Assembly (NCBI RefSeq): GCF_900188185.1
Contig: NZ_FZPA01000001.1
Coordinates: forward strand, 620,001 to 684,000
Length of the DNA stretch: 64,000 bases
Direction of reading: 5' to 3'
Origin: Sphingopyxis indica
GTDB lineage: Bacteria > Pseudomonadota > Alphaproteobacteria > Sphingomonadales > Sphingomonadaceae
Below, piece after piece: positions 25,288-34,240 of the stretch; position 1 is the first letter of the stretch, and the number at the start of each line of letters is the position of its first letter. A program made the position numbers and the translations under genes. Under the pieces are notes generated by a model. That model was not told where the DNA came from and did not search any database. It saw only the letters and a list, made by a program, of their open reading frames with translations.

Positions 25288-27087
25288 ATGCCCGTCTATC
25301 GCGCTCCCGTCAAAGACACGCTCTTTCTGTTGAACGAAGTGCTCGGCATCGAGCGCTATGCGAACCTCCCGGGTTTCGCCAATGCGACCCCCGACATGGT
25401 CGAGGCGGTGCTGACCGAGGCGGCGAAATTCTGTGAGGAAGTGCTGTTTCCGCTCAACTATTCGGGCGACCAGCAAGGCTGCACGCGCCACGACGACGGT
25501 TCGGTGACGACCCCCGAAGGGTTCAAACAGGCCTATAAGGCCTATTGCGAGGCCGGCTGGCCGCTGCTCAACCAGCCCGAGGCTTTCGGCGGGCAGGCGC
25601 TGCCGCACGTCGTCGGCTTTCCGGTCGAGGAATATCGGATGGCGGCGAATCAGGCCTTCGCCATGTATCCGGGGCTGACGCAGGCGGCAGTGTCGGCGCT
25701 GCTCGTCAAGGGATCGGACGAGCAAAAGGCCAAATATGTGCCGAAGATGGTGTCGGGCGAGTGGGGCGGGACGATGAACCTGACCGAGCCGCAGTGCGGC
25801 ACCGACCTCGGCCTGATCCGCACCCGCGCCGAGCCGCAGGCCGACGGCAGCTATGCGATCAGCGGCACCAAGATCTTCATCTCGTCGGGCGAGCACGACC
25901 TCACCGACAATATCATCCACCTCGTGCTGGCGAAAACGCCGGGGGCACCCGACAGTTCGAAGGGGATTTCGCTGTTCATCGTGCCCAAGTTCCTGGTGAA
26001 CGACGATGGTTCGCTCGGCGCGCGCAATGGCGTGTCGTGCGGGTCGATCGAGCACAAGATGGGCATCCACGCCAACGCGACCTGCGTGATGAACTACGAC
26101 GGCGCGACCGGCTGGCTCGTCGGCGACGAGAATAAGGGGCTCGCCGCGATGTTCATCATGATGAACGCGGCGCGGCTCGGCGTCGGCATCCAGGGGCTGG
26201 GTCAGGCCGACATCGCCTTTCAGAACGCGGTGCAATATGCGCAGGACCGCCGCCAGGGCCGCGCGCTGACCGGGCCGCAGGACCCCGAAGCCAAAGCCGA
26301 CCCGCTGTTCGTCCATCCCGACGTGCGCCGCATGTTGATGGACGGCAAGGCGGTGGTCGAAGGGCTGCGCGCGCTTTGCCTGTGGGGCGCGTTGCAGGTC
26401 GATCTGTCGCATATGGCCGAGAGCGAGGAGGAGCGGCAGCAGGCCGACGACCTCGTCAGCCTGCTGACCCCGGTGATCAAGGGCTATGGCACCGACAAGG
26501 GCTATGAGGTCGCCACCAACGCGCAGCAGGTGTTCGGCGGCCACGGCTACATCGAAGAGCAGGGGATGAGCCAATATGTCCGCGATGCCCGCATCACGAT
26601 GATCTATGAAGGCGCGAACGGCGTTCAGGCGATGGATCTCGTCGGGCGCAAGCTCGCGCAGAATGGCGGGCGGGCGGTTCAGGCGCTGTTCGGACAAGTC
26701 GATGCCGAATGCGCCGCGGCAAAGGACGGTGCGCTCGGCGACTTCGCGACCCGGCTCGAAAAGGCGAATGGCGAGCTCAAGGCCGCGACGATGTGGTTCA
26801 TGCAGAACGGCATGACGAACCCGAACAACGTCGGCGCCGGCGCGCATCACTATATGCACATCATGGGCATCGTCGCGCTGGGCCTGATGTGGCTGCGCAT
26901 GGCCGAAGCCGCGCAGAAGGCGATTGCCGAGGGCCGCGGCGACAAGGCCTTCCTCGAAGCGAAGCTGATGACCGCGCGGCATTTCGCCGAACGCTTCATG
27001 CCCGACGCGGGCGCGCTGCGCCGCAAGATCGAGGCGGGCAGCGAGGCGATGATGGAATTGGCGCCCGAGCAATTCTTCGCCGCCTGA
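25288..27087 (+). CDS. Acyl-CoA dehydrogenase (DmdC-like large form)
   Basis: 599 aa, longer than typical short-chain enzymes, with an added C-terminal domain as in 3-methylmercaptopropionyl-CoA dehydrogenase-like proteins. FAD/substrate motifs: MNLTEPQCGTDLGLIRTRAE, ISGTKIFISSGEHDLT, and the Glu-bearing segment MIYEGANGVQAMDLVGRKL. It transfers electrons from the acyl-CoA alpha/beta carbons to an electron-transfer flavoprotein. True substrate not identifiable. A LiuR-like regulator gene lies upstream, separated by the inverted-repeat element. Confidence 0.9.
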   Translation: MPVYRAPVKDTLFLLNEVLGIERYANLPGFANATPDMVEAVLTEAAKFCEEVLFPLNYSGDQQGCTRHDDGSVTTPEGFKQAYKAYCEAGWPLLNQPEAFGGQALPHVVGFPVEEYRMAANQAFAMYPGLTQAAVSALLVKGSDEQKAKYVPKMVSGEWGGTMNLTEPQCGTDLGLIRTRAEPQADGSYAISGTKIFISSGEHDLTDNIIHLVLAKTPGAPDSSKGISLFIVPKFLVNDDGSLGARNGVSCGSIEHKMGIHANATCVMNYDGATGWLVGDENKGLAAMFIMMNAARLGVGIQGLGQADIAFQNAVQYAQDRRQGRALTGPQDPEAKADPLFVHPDVRRMLMDGKAVVEGLRALCLWGALQVDLSHMAESEEERQQADDLVSLLTPVIKGYGTDKGYEVATNAQQVFGGHGYIEEQGMSQYVRDARITMIYEGANGVQAMDLVGRKLAQNGGRAVQALFGQVDAECAAAKDGALGDFATRLEKANGELKAATMWFMQNGMTNPNNVGAGAHHYMHIMGIVALGLMWLRMAEAAQKAIAEGRGDKAFLEAKLMTARHFAERFMPDAGALRRKIEAGSEAMMELAPEQFFAA

Positions 27088-27133
27088 GCCGTTTTTCACG
27101 CAACCATCGCCGCCGCCATGCGTGGCGTCGGCG

Positions 27134-28630
27134 ATGAGCGAGGCCGAACTCTCCCCCATTGTCGAAGCGGGGCGTAATTGCTGGCGGATCGAGCGCGCGA
27201 GCAAGGCGCGGATGATCGTCGATGCCGCCGACTATTATGCGCTGCTCGCGCGGCTGATGGCGGGCGCGAAGGAGCGCATCCTGCTTATCGGCTGGGATTT
27301 CGACCCGCGCATCGCGCTGACCCCCGATGCCGACGGCGGCGGCGAGGCGCTCGGCCATTATATGCTGCGGCTCGCGAAAAGCCGCCCCGACCGCGACATC
27401 GACATTCTCCGCTGGAATTTCGGCGGGCTGAAGCAACTCGCCATGCCGAGTATCGTCGCGCTGATCCTGCGCTGGAAGATGACGCGCTCGATCAGCTTCC
27501 GCCTCGATAGCGCGCATCCGGCGGGGTGCAGCCATCACCAGAAGGTCGCGGTGTTCGACGATCATCTCGCGGTGTGCGGCGGGATCGACGTCGGCTTGCG
27601 GCGCTGGGACACGCGCGAGCACAAGGACGACGACCCGTGCCGCGTCGCGCCCGACGGCAAGCGCTATATGCCGTGGCACGATTCGACGATGATCCTTGCG
27701 GGGCCGGTGGGCGAAGCGCTCGCCGAACTCGGCAACGAGCGCTGGCAGCGCGCGACGAACAAGCGGCTGCGCGACCTGAGCGGCACCGGCGAGAATTGGC
27801 CCGACGAACTCGATCCCGATTTCCGCGATGTCGACGTCGCCATTTCGCGCACGCGCGCCGAATATGACGGCTATGGCGAAATCCGCGAGATAGAAAAGCT
27901 CTACCTCGACCTCATAGCGGGCGCCAAGCGTTTCATCTATTTCGAGAATCAATATTTCACATGTGCAAAGATCGCTGCGGCGATCGGCGAGCGGCTGAAC
28001 GAGGACGACCCGCCCGAATTCGTGCTGGTGATGCCCAGGACCGCCGACGGCTGGCTCGAGCAGATGGCCATGGACGCCGCGCGCGTCGAACTGGTGCGCG
28101 AGATAGCCAAGGCGCGGCACGGCGACCGGCTGCGTGTCTATGTACCGCTTACCGCGGGCGGCGATCCGATTTACGTTCATTCCAAGACCGCGATCGTCGA
28201 CGATCGGCTGATCCGCGTCGGATCGGCCAATCTCAACAACCGCTCGATGGGACTCGACAGCGAATGCGATGTGACGATCGACGCCGCGCTATCGGCCAAT
28301 CGCGGTGTCGAACCGACGATCCGCAAGCTGCGCGAGTCGCTGATCGCCGAGCATCTGGGGGTCGAGCCCGACGCGGTCGCGCGCCATTTCGACCGCACGG
28401 GGTCGCTGATCGACACGATCGAGGCGCTGCGGGGCGACGGCCGTTCGCTCGAACTGCTCGACCTGATCGCGCCGGGGCCGTTCGACGAATTCATCGCCGA
28501 GAATGAATTGCTCGACCCGACGCGCCCCAATGCGATGTTCGAGGGGATCGCCGGGCGCGGCCTCAAGAAAAGCTGGCACCGCGGCAAGGCATGGATGACG
28601 CGGCACCGGCCGTTCCGGCGGCGCGGCTGA
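27134..28630 (+). CDS. Phospholipase D-family protein
   Basis: 498 aa from ATG 27134 (GTG 27122 is also possible). Two HKD motifs are visible: HHQKVAVFDDHLAVCGGIDV and VHSKTAIVDDRLIRVGSANL. There is one motif in each half, as in true PLD-family enzymes, and NNRSMG follows the second. No signal peptide. Likely hydrolyses or transfers phosphatidyl groups; could instead be a cardiolipin-synthase-like enzyme. The preceding gene ends 47 bp upstream. Confidence 0.88.
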   Translation: MSEAELSPIVEAGRNCWRIERASKARMIVDAADYYALLARLMAGAKERILLIGWDFDPRIALTPDADGGGEALGHYMLRLAKSRPDRDIDILRWNFGGLKQLAMPSIVALILRWKMTRSISFRLDSAHPAGCSHHQKVAVFDDHLAVCGGIDVGLRRWDTREHKDDDPCRVAPDGKRYMPWHDSTMILAGPVGEALAELGNERWQRATNKRLRDLSGTGENWPDELDPDFRDVDVAISRTRAEYDGYGEIREIEKLYLDLIAGAKRFIYFENQYFTCAKIAAAIGERLNEDDPPEFVLVMPRTADGWLEQMAMDAARVELVREIAKARHGDRLRVYVPLTAGGDPIYVHSKTAIVDDRLIRVGSANLNNRSMGLDSECDVTIDAALSANRGVEPTIRKLRESLIAEHLGVEPDAVARHFDRTGSLIDTIEALRGDGRSLELLDLIAPGPFDEFIAENELLDPTRPNAMFEGIAGRGLKKSWHRGKAWMTRHRPFRRRG

Positions 28631-28648
28631 CATTTCCCCGAAGGCCGC

Positions 28649-29500
28649 TCAGTCCGCCAGCGACAGGATATGCCGTGCCTGCTTGAGGTGCGGCGCGTCG
28701 ATCATCTTGCCGTCGATCTGCAGCACGCCGGCGCCGGGATTGGCGGCAAAGGCATCGACGATCGCCTGCGCTCGCGCCACTTCGTCGGCGGACGGAGTGA
28801 AGGCGGCGTTGATCGGCGCGACCTGCGATGGGTGGATCGCCATCATCCCGGTGAAGCCGTCGCGCCGCGCGCGCGCCGCATAGGCGGAAAGCCCGCCCTC
28901 GTCCTTGATCGCCGGAAAGACGGTGTCGATCGCCGCGACCCCCGCGCCGTGCGCGGCGAACAGGGTCAGCGCGCGCGCGACCCGATAGGGTTCGGTATAG
29001 CTGCCGTCGGCCTCGCGGCTCGTCGCCGCGCCGATCGCGGCGGGCAGGTCCTCGGCGCCCCAGGTCAGCCCGACGAGCCGCTCGCGCGCCTCGCGATAGC
29101 TGCCGAGGGTGAAGATTGCCGCCGGGGTTTCGGTCGCGATCGGCAGGATGGGGGGCAGATGCCCCGCGTCGCCGCCCTCGCTGCGCAATATCGTGTCGAG
29201 CTGCGCGATGCTCGGCGCGCCTTCGGCCTTGGGCAGCATGATCGCGTCGGGGGCCGCGGCGGCCACCGCGGCGACGTCGGCGGCGGTCATGTGCCCGTCG
29301 AGCGGGTTGACGCGCACCAGCGTGATGACCTCGCGCGTGCCGGCAAGGTAATCGGCGACGGCTTCGCGCGCCATGTCCTTATTGGCGGGCGACACCGAAT
29401 CCTCGAGATCGAGGATGATCGCGTCGGCGCCCGATGCCGCGGCTTTGGCAAAGCGTTCGGGGCGGTCGCCGGGGACGAAGAGGAGGGAACGAAGTCGCAT
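28649..29500 (-). CDS. CoA-ester lyase (HpcH/HpaI, citrate-lyase beta-like)
   Basis: 283 aa from ATG 29500 ([20 protein letters not shown]). Family of malyl-, citramalyl- and methylmalyl-CoA lyases. Motifs: LFVPGDRPERF, DAIILDLEDSVSP (metal-binding E/D), VNPLDGH, AIMLPKAEG, LTWGAEDL, GMMAIHPSQVAPIN. ATG 29500 overlaps the upstream stop by one base (TGATG). Together with the MaoC hydratase it could handle a C4/C5 hydroxyacyl-CoA, but the substrate is inference. Confidence 0.87.
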   Translation of the reverse strand: MRLRSLLFVPGDRPERFAKAAASGADAIILDLEDSVSPANKDMAREAVADYLAGTREVITLVRVNPLDGHMTAADVAAVAAAAPDAIMLPKAEGAPSIAQLDTILRSEGGDAGHLPPILPIATETPAAIFTLGSYREARERLVGLTWGAEDLPAAIGAATSREADGSYTEPYRVARALTLFAAHGAGVAAIDTVFPAIKDEGGLSAYAARARRDGFTGMMAIHPSQVAPINAAFTPSADEVARAQAIVDAFAANPGAGVLQIDGKMIDAPHLKQARHILSLAD

Positions 29501-29952
29501 CAGCCGGCCTTTCGCTTGATAAGGGCCGAACGCTCGCACTGGCAGACGAGTTCATCGCGCTGGTTGAGGCAGCGATGCAGAAAGGTGACGATCCCCGCGT
29601 TCGGCCGCGATTTCGATTCCTTGAGCGCGATGACTTTGCTCTCCGCGCGCAGCGTGTCCCCTAGGAACACCGGTTTCGGCATTACCAGCTTGTCGTAGCC
29701 CAGATTGGCGACGAGCGTGCCGAGCGTCGTGTCGCCGACCGACAGCCCGACCATCAGGCTGAAGGTGAAGGTGCCGTTGACCAGGATTTGCCCGAACTCC
29801 GACGCCTTCGCCGCTTCGATGTCGAGGTGCAGCGGCTGCGGATTGTGCGTCATCGTCGTGAAGAGCAGATTGTCGGTCTCGGTCACCGTGCGGCGGATGT
29901 CGTGCGCGACGCGCTCGCCGACCTGCCATTCGTCGAAGTATTTTCCTGCCAT
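29500..29952 (-). CDS. MaoC-family dehydratase (hot-dog fold)
   Basis: 150 aa. MaoC/enoyl-CoA hydratase type with the catalytic Asp/His pair in [11 protein letters not shown], then [20 protein letters not shown]. The N-terminus [20 protein letters not shown] is conserved in mesaconyl-CoA-hydratase-like members. Last but one gene of the minus-strand operon. A 161-bp palindromic repeat element lies between it and the biotin-carboxylase gene upstream. Confidence 0.87.
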   Translation of the reverse strand: MAGKYFDEWQVGERVAHDIRRTVTETDNLLFTTMTHNPQPLHLDIEAAKASEFGQILVNGTFTFSLMVGLSVGDTTLGTLVANLGYDKLVMPKPVFLGDTLRAESKVIALKESKSRPNAGIVTFLHRCLNQRDELVCQCERSALIKRKAG

Positions 29953-29956
29953 TTAT

Positions 29957-30117
29957 CCCTCTCCCTCGGGGAGAGGGTTGCGAAGACTTGCCGGCTTGCC
30001 GGCCAGTCGCAGCTGGGTGAGGGGCTTGGCCCTCACGATAGCTCGCAACCCCTCATCCAACTCCGCCTGGCCGCTGAAGCGGCAAGGCTCCAAATCCTTC
30101 TCCCTCGGGGGAGAAGG
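29957..30117. repeat. 161-bp palindromic repeat element between operon genes
   Basis: Each end is a hairpin (CCCTCTCCCTCGGGGAGAGG at 29957-29976; CCTTCTCCCTCGGGGGAGAA at 30096-30115). The two halves are imperfect inverted copies of each other over about 50 bp, including GGGTGAGGGG versus CCCCTCATCC. This resembles dispersed palindromic elements of sphingomonads. It would fold into a large hairpin in the operon mRNA between the biotin-carboxylase and MaoC genes. Confidence 0.65.
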
Positions 30118-30121
30118 GGTG

Positions 30122-31960
30122 TTACTCCGCCGCTTCGATCCGCACCAGCAGCGCTTCGACCTGCACCTGCGCCCCCGCTTGCGCGTTGAGTTCGGCGACC
30201 GTGCCGTCGAACGGCGCGGTCAGACTGTGTTCCATCTTCATCGCCTCGAGCGTCAGCAACTTCTGACCCTTGGTGACGGCATCGCCCGCAGAAACGTCGA
30301 CCGCGATGATCTTGCCCGGCATGGGGGAGAGGATCGCGCCGTCGCCCGCCGCGCCGCTCGCGCCGCCCGCCGCGCGCCACGGCGCGAGCTGCCATACCGA
30401 GCCGCGCTCGGCGACGAGCATCGCCGGGGCGGGATCGTCGGTGCCGGGGCCGTGCAGTGCGATGTCGACGCGCTTGCCGTCGAGCAGGAACGGCGCCGAA
30501 CGGACGTCGGGCGCGTTGAGGCGAAACCCCGAGAGAAGCGAGCGCGGCACCATCGCCATCGCCGCATTGGTAAGCGCCTGCGGTGAAGGTTCGGGCGCGG
30601 CGGTCATCGCCTCGCCGTCGCGGCCGATCAGCCCGGTATCGACCGCGCCGGCGACGAAATCGGGATGGTCGAGCGCGTTGATGAGGAAGGCCGAATTACT
30701 CTTCACCGGCCACACCGCGCTGTCTTCGAGCATTTCGGACAGCGTCTCGCGCGCTTCCTCGCGGGTATCGCCGTGCGCGATCAGCTTGGCGATCATCGGA
30801 TCATAGAAGGGCGAGACCTCGGCGCCTTCATAGACGCCGGTGTCGACGCGGCCGATATGCTCGGGGAGCTGAAACAGTTCGAGCGGGCCGGTCGAGGGGA
30901 GGAAGCCCTTCGCCGGGTCCTCGGCATAGAGGCGCGCCTCCATCGCCCAGCCGTCGATCGTGAGTTCGTCCTGCGTCAGCGGGATCGGCTCGCCCGACGC
31001 GACGCGCAGCTGCCATTCGACAAGGTCGACGCCGGTGATCTCCTCGGTCACCGGATGCTCGACCTGCAGCCGCGTGTTCATTTCCATGAACCAGATGCGG
31101 TCGGCGCGCAGGCCCTCCGACGCGTCGGCGATGAACTCGATCGTCCCTGCACCGACATAATCGACCGCCTTCGCGGCGCGCACCGCGGCGGCGCAGAGCT
31201 CGGCGCGCGTGGCTTCGTCCATGCCTGGGGCGGGGGCTTCCTCGATCACCTTCTGGTGGCGGCGCTGGAGCGAGCAGTCGCGCTCGAACAGGTGGACGAC
31301 GTTGCCGTGACTGTCGCCGAATATCTGCACCTCGATATGGCGCGGGGTCAGGATATATTTCTCGATCAGCACATGCTCGTTGCCGAACGAGGCGGCCGCT
31401 TCGCGCTGGCACGAGGCGAGCGCGTCGGCGAAGTCCGCCGGAGCATCGACCTTGCGCATCCCCTTGCCGCCGCCGCCCGCGACTGCCTTGATGAGCACCG
31501 GATAGCCGATCATGGCGGCTTGTTCGGCGAGGAAGATGGGGTCCTGATTTTCGCCCATATAGCCGGGCGTCACCGGCACCCCCGCCTCGGCCATCAGCCT
31601 CTTGGCGGCGTCCTTCAGGCCCATCGCGGTGATCGACGAGGGGTTGGGTCCGACCCACACCAGCCCGGCATCGGTCACGGCCTGCGCGAACTCGGCATTT
31701 TCGGAGAGGAAGCCATAACCCGGATGGATCGCCTCGGCCCCGGTCTCCTTGGCGGCAGCGATGATCTTCTCGCCGATCAGATAGGATTCGCGCGCGGGCG
31801 ACGGTCCGATATGCACGGCTTCGTTGGCCTCGCGCACATGCAGCGCCTTGGCATCGGCATCTGAGTAGACCGCAACGGTCCTGATACCCATTTCGCGCGC
31901 GGTGCGGATGATACGACAGGCGATCTCGCCGCGATTGGCGATGAGGAGGGAGGTGATCAC
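30122..31960 (-). CDS. liuD: Acyl-CoA carboxylase biotin-containing subunit (methylcrotonyl-CoA type)
   Basis: From GTG 31960 (VITSLLIANRGEIACRIIRT), 612 aa. Biotin carboxylase N-domain, ATP-grasp (GGGGKGMR), carboxylase C-domain (EMNTRLQVEHPVTE) and a C-terminal biotinyl domain with the carrier lysine in LEAMKMEHS. Partner of the carboxyltransferase gene; with ivd nearby it most likely belongs to leucine degradation (3-methylcrotonyl-CoA carboxylase alpha). The GTG overlaps the DUF559 stop (GTGA), and its ribosome binding site (GGGGAGGA) lies in the repeat of the cassette. An acetyl- or propionyl-CoA specificity is possible but less likely. Confidence 0.87.
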   Translation of the reverse strand: MITSLLIANRGEIACRIIRTAREMGIRTVAVYSDADAKALHVREANEAVHIGPSPARESYLIGEKIIAAAKETGAEAIHPGYGFLSENAEFAQAVTDAGLVWVGPNPSSITAMGLKDAAKRLMAEAGVPVTPGYMGENQDPIFLAEQAAMIGYPVLIKAVAGGGGKGMRKVDAPADFADALASCQREAAASFGNEHVLIEKYILTPRHIEVQIFGDSHGNVVHLFERDCSLQRRHQKVIEEAPAPGMDEATRAELCAAAVRAAKAVDYVGAGTIEFIADASEGLRADRIWFMEMNTRLQVEHPVTEEITGVDLVEWQLRVASGEPIPLTQDELTIDGWAMEARLYAEDPAKGFLPSTGPLELFQLPEHIGRVDTGVYEGAEVSPFYDPMIAKLIAHGDTREEARETLSEMLEDSAVWPVKSNSAFLINALDHPDFVAGAVDTGLIGRDGEAMTAAPEPSPQALTNAAMAMVPRSLLSGFRLNAPDVRSAPFLLDGKRVDIALHGPGTDDPAPAMLVAERGSVWQLAPWRAAGGASGAAGDGAILSPMPGKIIAVDVSAGDAVTKGQKLLTLEAMKMEHSLTAPFDGTVAELNAQAGAQVQVEALLVRIEAAE

Positions 31961-32421
31961 AGCCGATCCTCCCCAGCCTGTCCTCGCGAAGGCGGGGAGG
32001 GAGGGGGACCATCCGAAGGATGGTGGAGGGGCACAGGCGGTTTGCCTTGCCGTTGCCTGATCTTCACCATGCGCTCCTCGCAAACCTCGACGATTCTCGC
32101 CACGACTGTCTCCAAATCCTTCATGATCGCCGGCGCGGGAATGCGCAGGGTCGCAACATGTTGCGACCGCAGAAAATCCGACCGCGCTTCATCGCTCTTT
32201 GCCGCAGCGGCTCCGTCATGTGTTCGCCCATCGACCTCAATAGCGAGATGCACGGCAGCGCAGTAGAAATCGAGAATATAGATACCCGCTGGGTGCTGTC
32301 GCCGATATTTGAACCCGCCGGGGCGTTGCCTAAGCCTGCGCCAGAGCATCGTTTCTGGCAGGTTCATTTCGCTTCGCAGCTTGCGGGCGTGTTTGAGTGT
32401 ATCGCGGGGGCCGGTGATCAT
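31957..32421 (-). CDS. DUF559 (VSR/PD-(D/E)XK-like) protein
   Basis: 154 aa starting at ATG 32421. The core (RSEMNLPETMLWRRLRQRPG, FKYRRQHPAGIYILDFYCAA, LAIEVDGRTHDG) has the D/E-x-D pattern of very-short-patch-repair-like and DUF559 endonuclease folds. The last 30 residues (PPVPLHHPSDGPPPSPPSRG to the stop) are encoded by the left inverted repeat itself. The gene reads through that repeat to the start codon of the biotin-carboxylase gene. No known role. It lies between the two subunit genes of one acyl-CoA carboxylase, an unusual place. Confidence 0.85.
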   Translation of the reverse strand: MITGPRDTLKHARKLRSEMNLPETMLWRRLRQRPGGFKYRRQHPAGIYILDFYCAAVHLAIEVDGRTHDGAAAAKSDEARSDFLRSQHVATLRIPAPAIMKDLETVVARIVEVCEERMVKIRQRQGKPPVPLHHPSDGPPPSPPSRGQAGEDRL

Positions 32422-32476
32422 CTCCCGTGCCCCTCCACCATCCTGCGGATGGTCCCCCTCCCCGTTCCGGGGAGGA
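31967..32476. mobile_element. Inverted-repeat-flanked DUF559 cassette in the carboxylase operon
   Basis: 31999-32034 and 32427-32462 are inverted copies of each other with one mismatch in 36 (around CCTCCACCATCCTGCGGATG). Farther out both arms end in GGGGAGGA or its complement (31967-31974 and 32469-32476). The whole unit is about 510 bp with one gene. It sits 24 bp after the carboxyltransferase stop and directly before the biotin-carboxylase start. Its arms supply a ribosome binding site to the next gene. No transposase is present. Confidence 0.65.
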
Positions 32477-32499
32477 CTATATTGCGCGCCGCCATCAGA

Positions 32500-34098
32500 T
32501 CACATCCTGAACACACCGAAGCCGCGCTCCTCGACCGGGGCGTTCAGCGTCGCCGCAAAAGCCAGTCCCAGCACGTCGCGCGTCTGCGCGGGGTCGATGA
32601 TGCCATCGTCCCAGAGGCGCGCGGTCGCGTGATAGGGATTGCCTTCATCCTCATATTTCTGGCGGATCGGCGCCTTGAAGGCTTCGGCCTCTTCCGCCGT
32701 CCATGTGTCGGCGTCGCGGTGAACCGTCGCCAGCACGCTTGCCGCTTGCTCGCCGCCCATCACGCTGATCCGCGCATTGGGCCAGGTGAAGAGGAAACGC
32801 GGGGAGTAAGCGCGCCCGCACATGCCGTAATTGCCCGCGCCGAAGCTGCCGCCGATCAGCACCGTGATTTTCGGCACCGTCGCCGTCGCGACCGCGGTCA
32901 CCAGCTTTGCCCCATGTTTCGCAATGCCTTCGGCCTCATATTTCCCACCGACCATGAAGCCAGAGATGTTCTGGAGGAAGAGCAGGGGGATGCGCCGCTG
33001 CTGTGCCAGTTCGATGAAATGCGCGCCCTTGACCGCGCTTTCGCTGAACAGCACGCCGTTGTTGGCGAGGATCGCCACCGGGATGCCCCAGATATGAGCA
33101 AAGCCGCAGACGAGCGTGCTGCCATAATGCGCCTTGAATTCGTGGAATTCGCTGCCGTCGACGATGCGCGCGATGACTTCGTGGACGTCATAGGGCGCGC
33201 GGACGTCCTGCGGGATGATGCCGTATAGCTCCTCGGCGTCATATTTCGGCGGGCGCGGGTCTTTTATCGCTACTTCGAAGCCGTCATCGCCCCCGAAGGT
33301 CGAGACGATATCGCGCACGATCGTCAGCGCATGTTCGTCATTCTCGGCCAGATGGTCGACGACGCCCGACTTCTTCGCGTGGAGGTCGCCGCCGCCGAGG
33401 TCCTCGGCGCTGATCTCCTCGCCCGTCGCCGCCTTCACCAGCGGCGGGCCGGCGAGGAAAATCGTGCCCTGACCCCGCACGATCACCGTCTCGTCGCTCA
33501 TCGCGGGAACATAGGCGCCGCCGGCGGTGCAGCTTCCCATCACGCAGGCGATCTGCGGGATGCGTTTGGCACTCATATTCGCCTGGTTGAAGAAGATGCG
33601 GCCGAAATGGTCGCGGTCGGGGAAGACTTCGGCCTGGTGCGGCAGATTGGCGCCGCCCGAGTCGACGAGGTAGATGCAGGGCAGGCGGTTCGCCTCGGCA
33701 ATCTCCTGCGCGCGGAGATGCTTCTTCACCGTCATGGGATAATAGGTGCCGCCCTTCACCGTCGCGTCGTTGCAGACGATCATCGCCTGCCTGCCCGACA
33801 CATGGCCGATACCCGCGATCATCCCCGCGCCCGGCACTTCACCCCCATACATGTCGCACGCCGCGAGCTGGCCGATTTCGAGGAAAGGCGAGCCGGGGTC
33901 CAGCAGCCGTTCGACGCGCTCGCGCGGGAGCAGCTTGCCGCGGTTCATGTGCCGCTCGCGCGCTTTCTCGCTGCCGCCGCGCGCCGCTTCGGCGACGCGC
34001 GCCCATAACTCGTCCTTCAGCGCGCGGTTGTGCGCGGCGTTGCTGCGAAAGGCCTCGCTCTCCGGCTGGACCATGGTTTGCAGGACCGGTGCGCTCAC
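32500..34098 (-). CDS. liuB: Acyl-CoA carboxylase carboxyltransferase subunit (methylcrotonyl-CoA type)
   Basis: From GTG 34098 (good AGGAGA site), 532 aa; the open frame reaches back to 34326 but that start would add a non-conserved head. Carboxyltransferase domain with [66 protein letters not shown] and the C-terminal [21 protein letters not shown], which fits 3-methylcrotonyl-CoA carboxylase beta better than acetyl-CoA carboxylase. First gene of the minus-strand operon that continues through DUF559, biotin carboxylase, MaoC and CoA lyase. Confidence 0.88.
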   Translation of the reverse strand: MSAPVLQTMVQPESEAFRSNAAHNRALKDELWARVAEAARGGSEKARERHMNRGKLLPRERVERLLDPGSPFLEIGQLAACDMYGGEVPGAGMIAGIGHVSGRQAMIVCNDATVKGGTYYPMTVKKHLRAQEIAEANRLPCIYLVDSGGANLPHQAEVFPDRDHFGRIFFNQANMSAKRIPQIACVMGSCTAGGAYVPAMSDETVIVRGQGTIFLAGPPLVKAATGEEISAEDLGGGDLHAKKSGVVDHLAENDEHALTIVRDIVSTFGGDDGFEVAIKDPRPPKYDAEELYGIIPQDVRAPYDVHEVIARIVDGSEFHEFKAHYGSTLVCGFAHIWGIPVAILANNGVLFSESAVKGAHFIELAQQRRIPLLFLQNISGFMVGGKYEAEGIAKHGAKLVTAVATATVPKITVLIGGSFGAGNYGMCGRAYSPRFLFTWPNARISVMGGEQAASVLATVHRDADTWTAEEAEAFKAPIRQKYEDEGNPYHATARLWDDGIIDPAQTRDVLGLAFAATLNAPVEERGFGVFRM

Positions 34099-34240
34099 TT
34101 GGCTGTCTCTCCTCGCTGGTTGCCTAGTTGGTCGCTCGTCGAATGAAAAGCGCCGCAGGCCGAAATTGGTTGGCATTGAAACCGGGCGGTCACAGGCGTA
34201 TCCCCCCTTCACATTCCCCCGAAGTCGAGGTTGCAAACCC

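Noticed and set aside
25270-27204. 644-codon minus-strand open frame over the acyl-CoA dehydrogenase
   Set aside because: Antisense shadow; arginine-rich with no domain pattern.
33746-34240. N-terminal extension of the M13 peptidase
   Set aside because: Signal peptide and conserved N-terminus begin at ATG 34241; extension overlaps the divergent carboxyltransferase gene.
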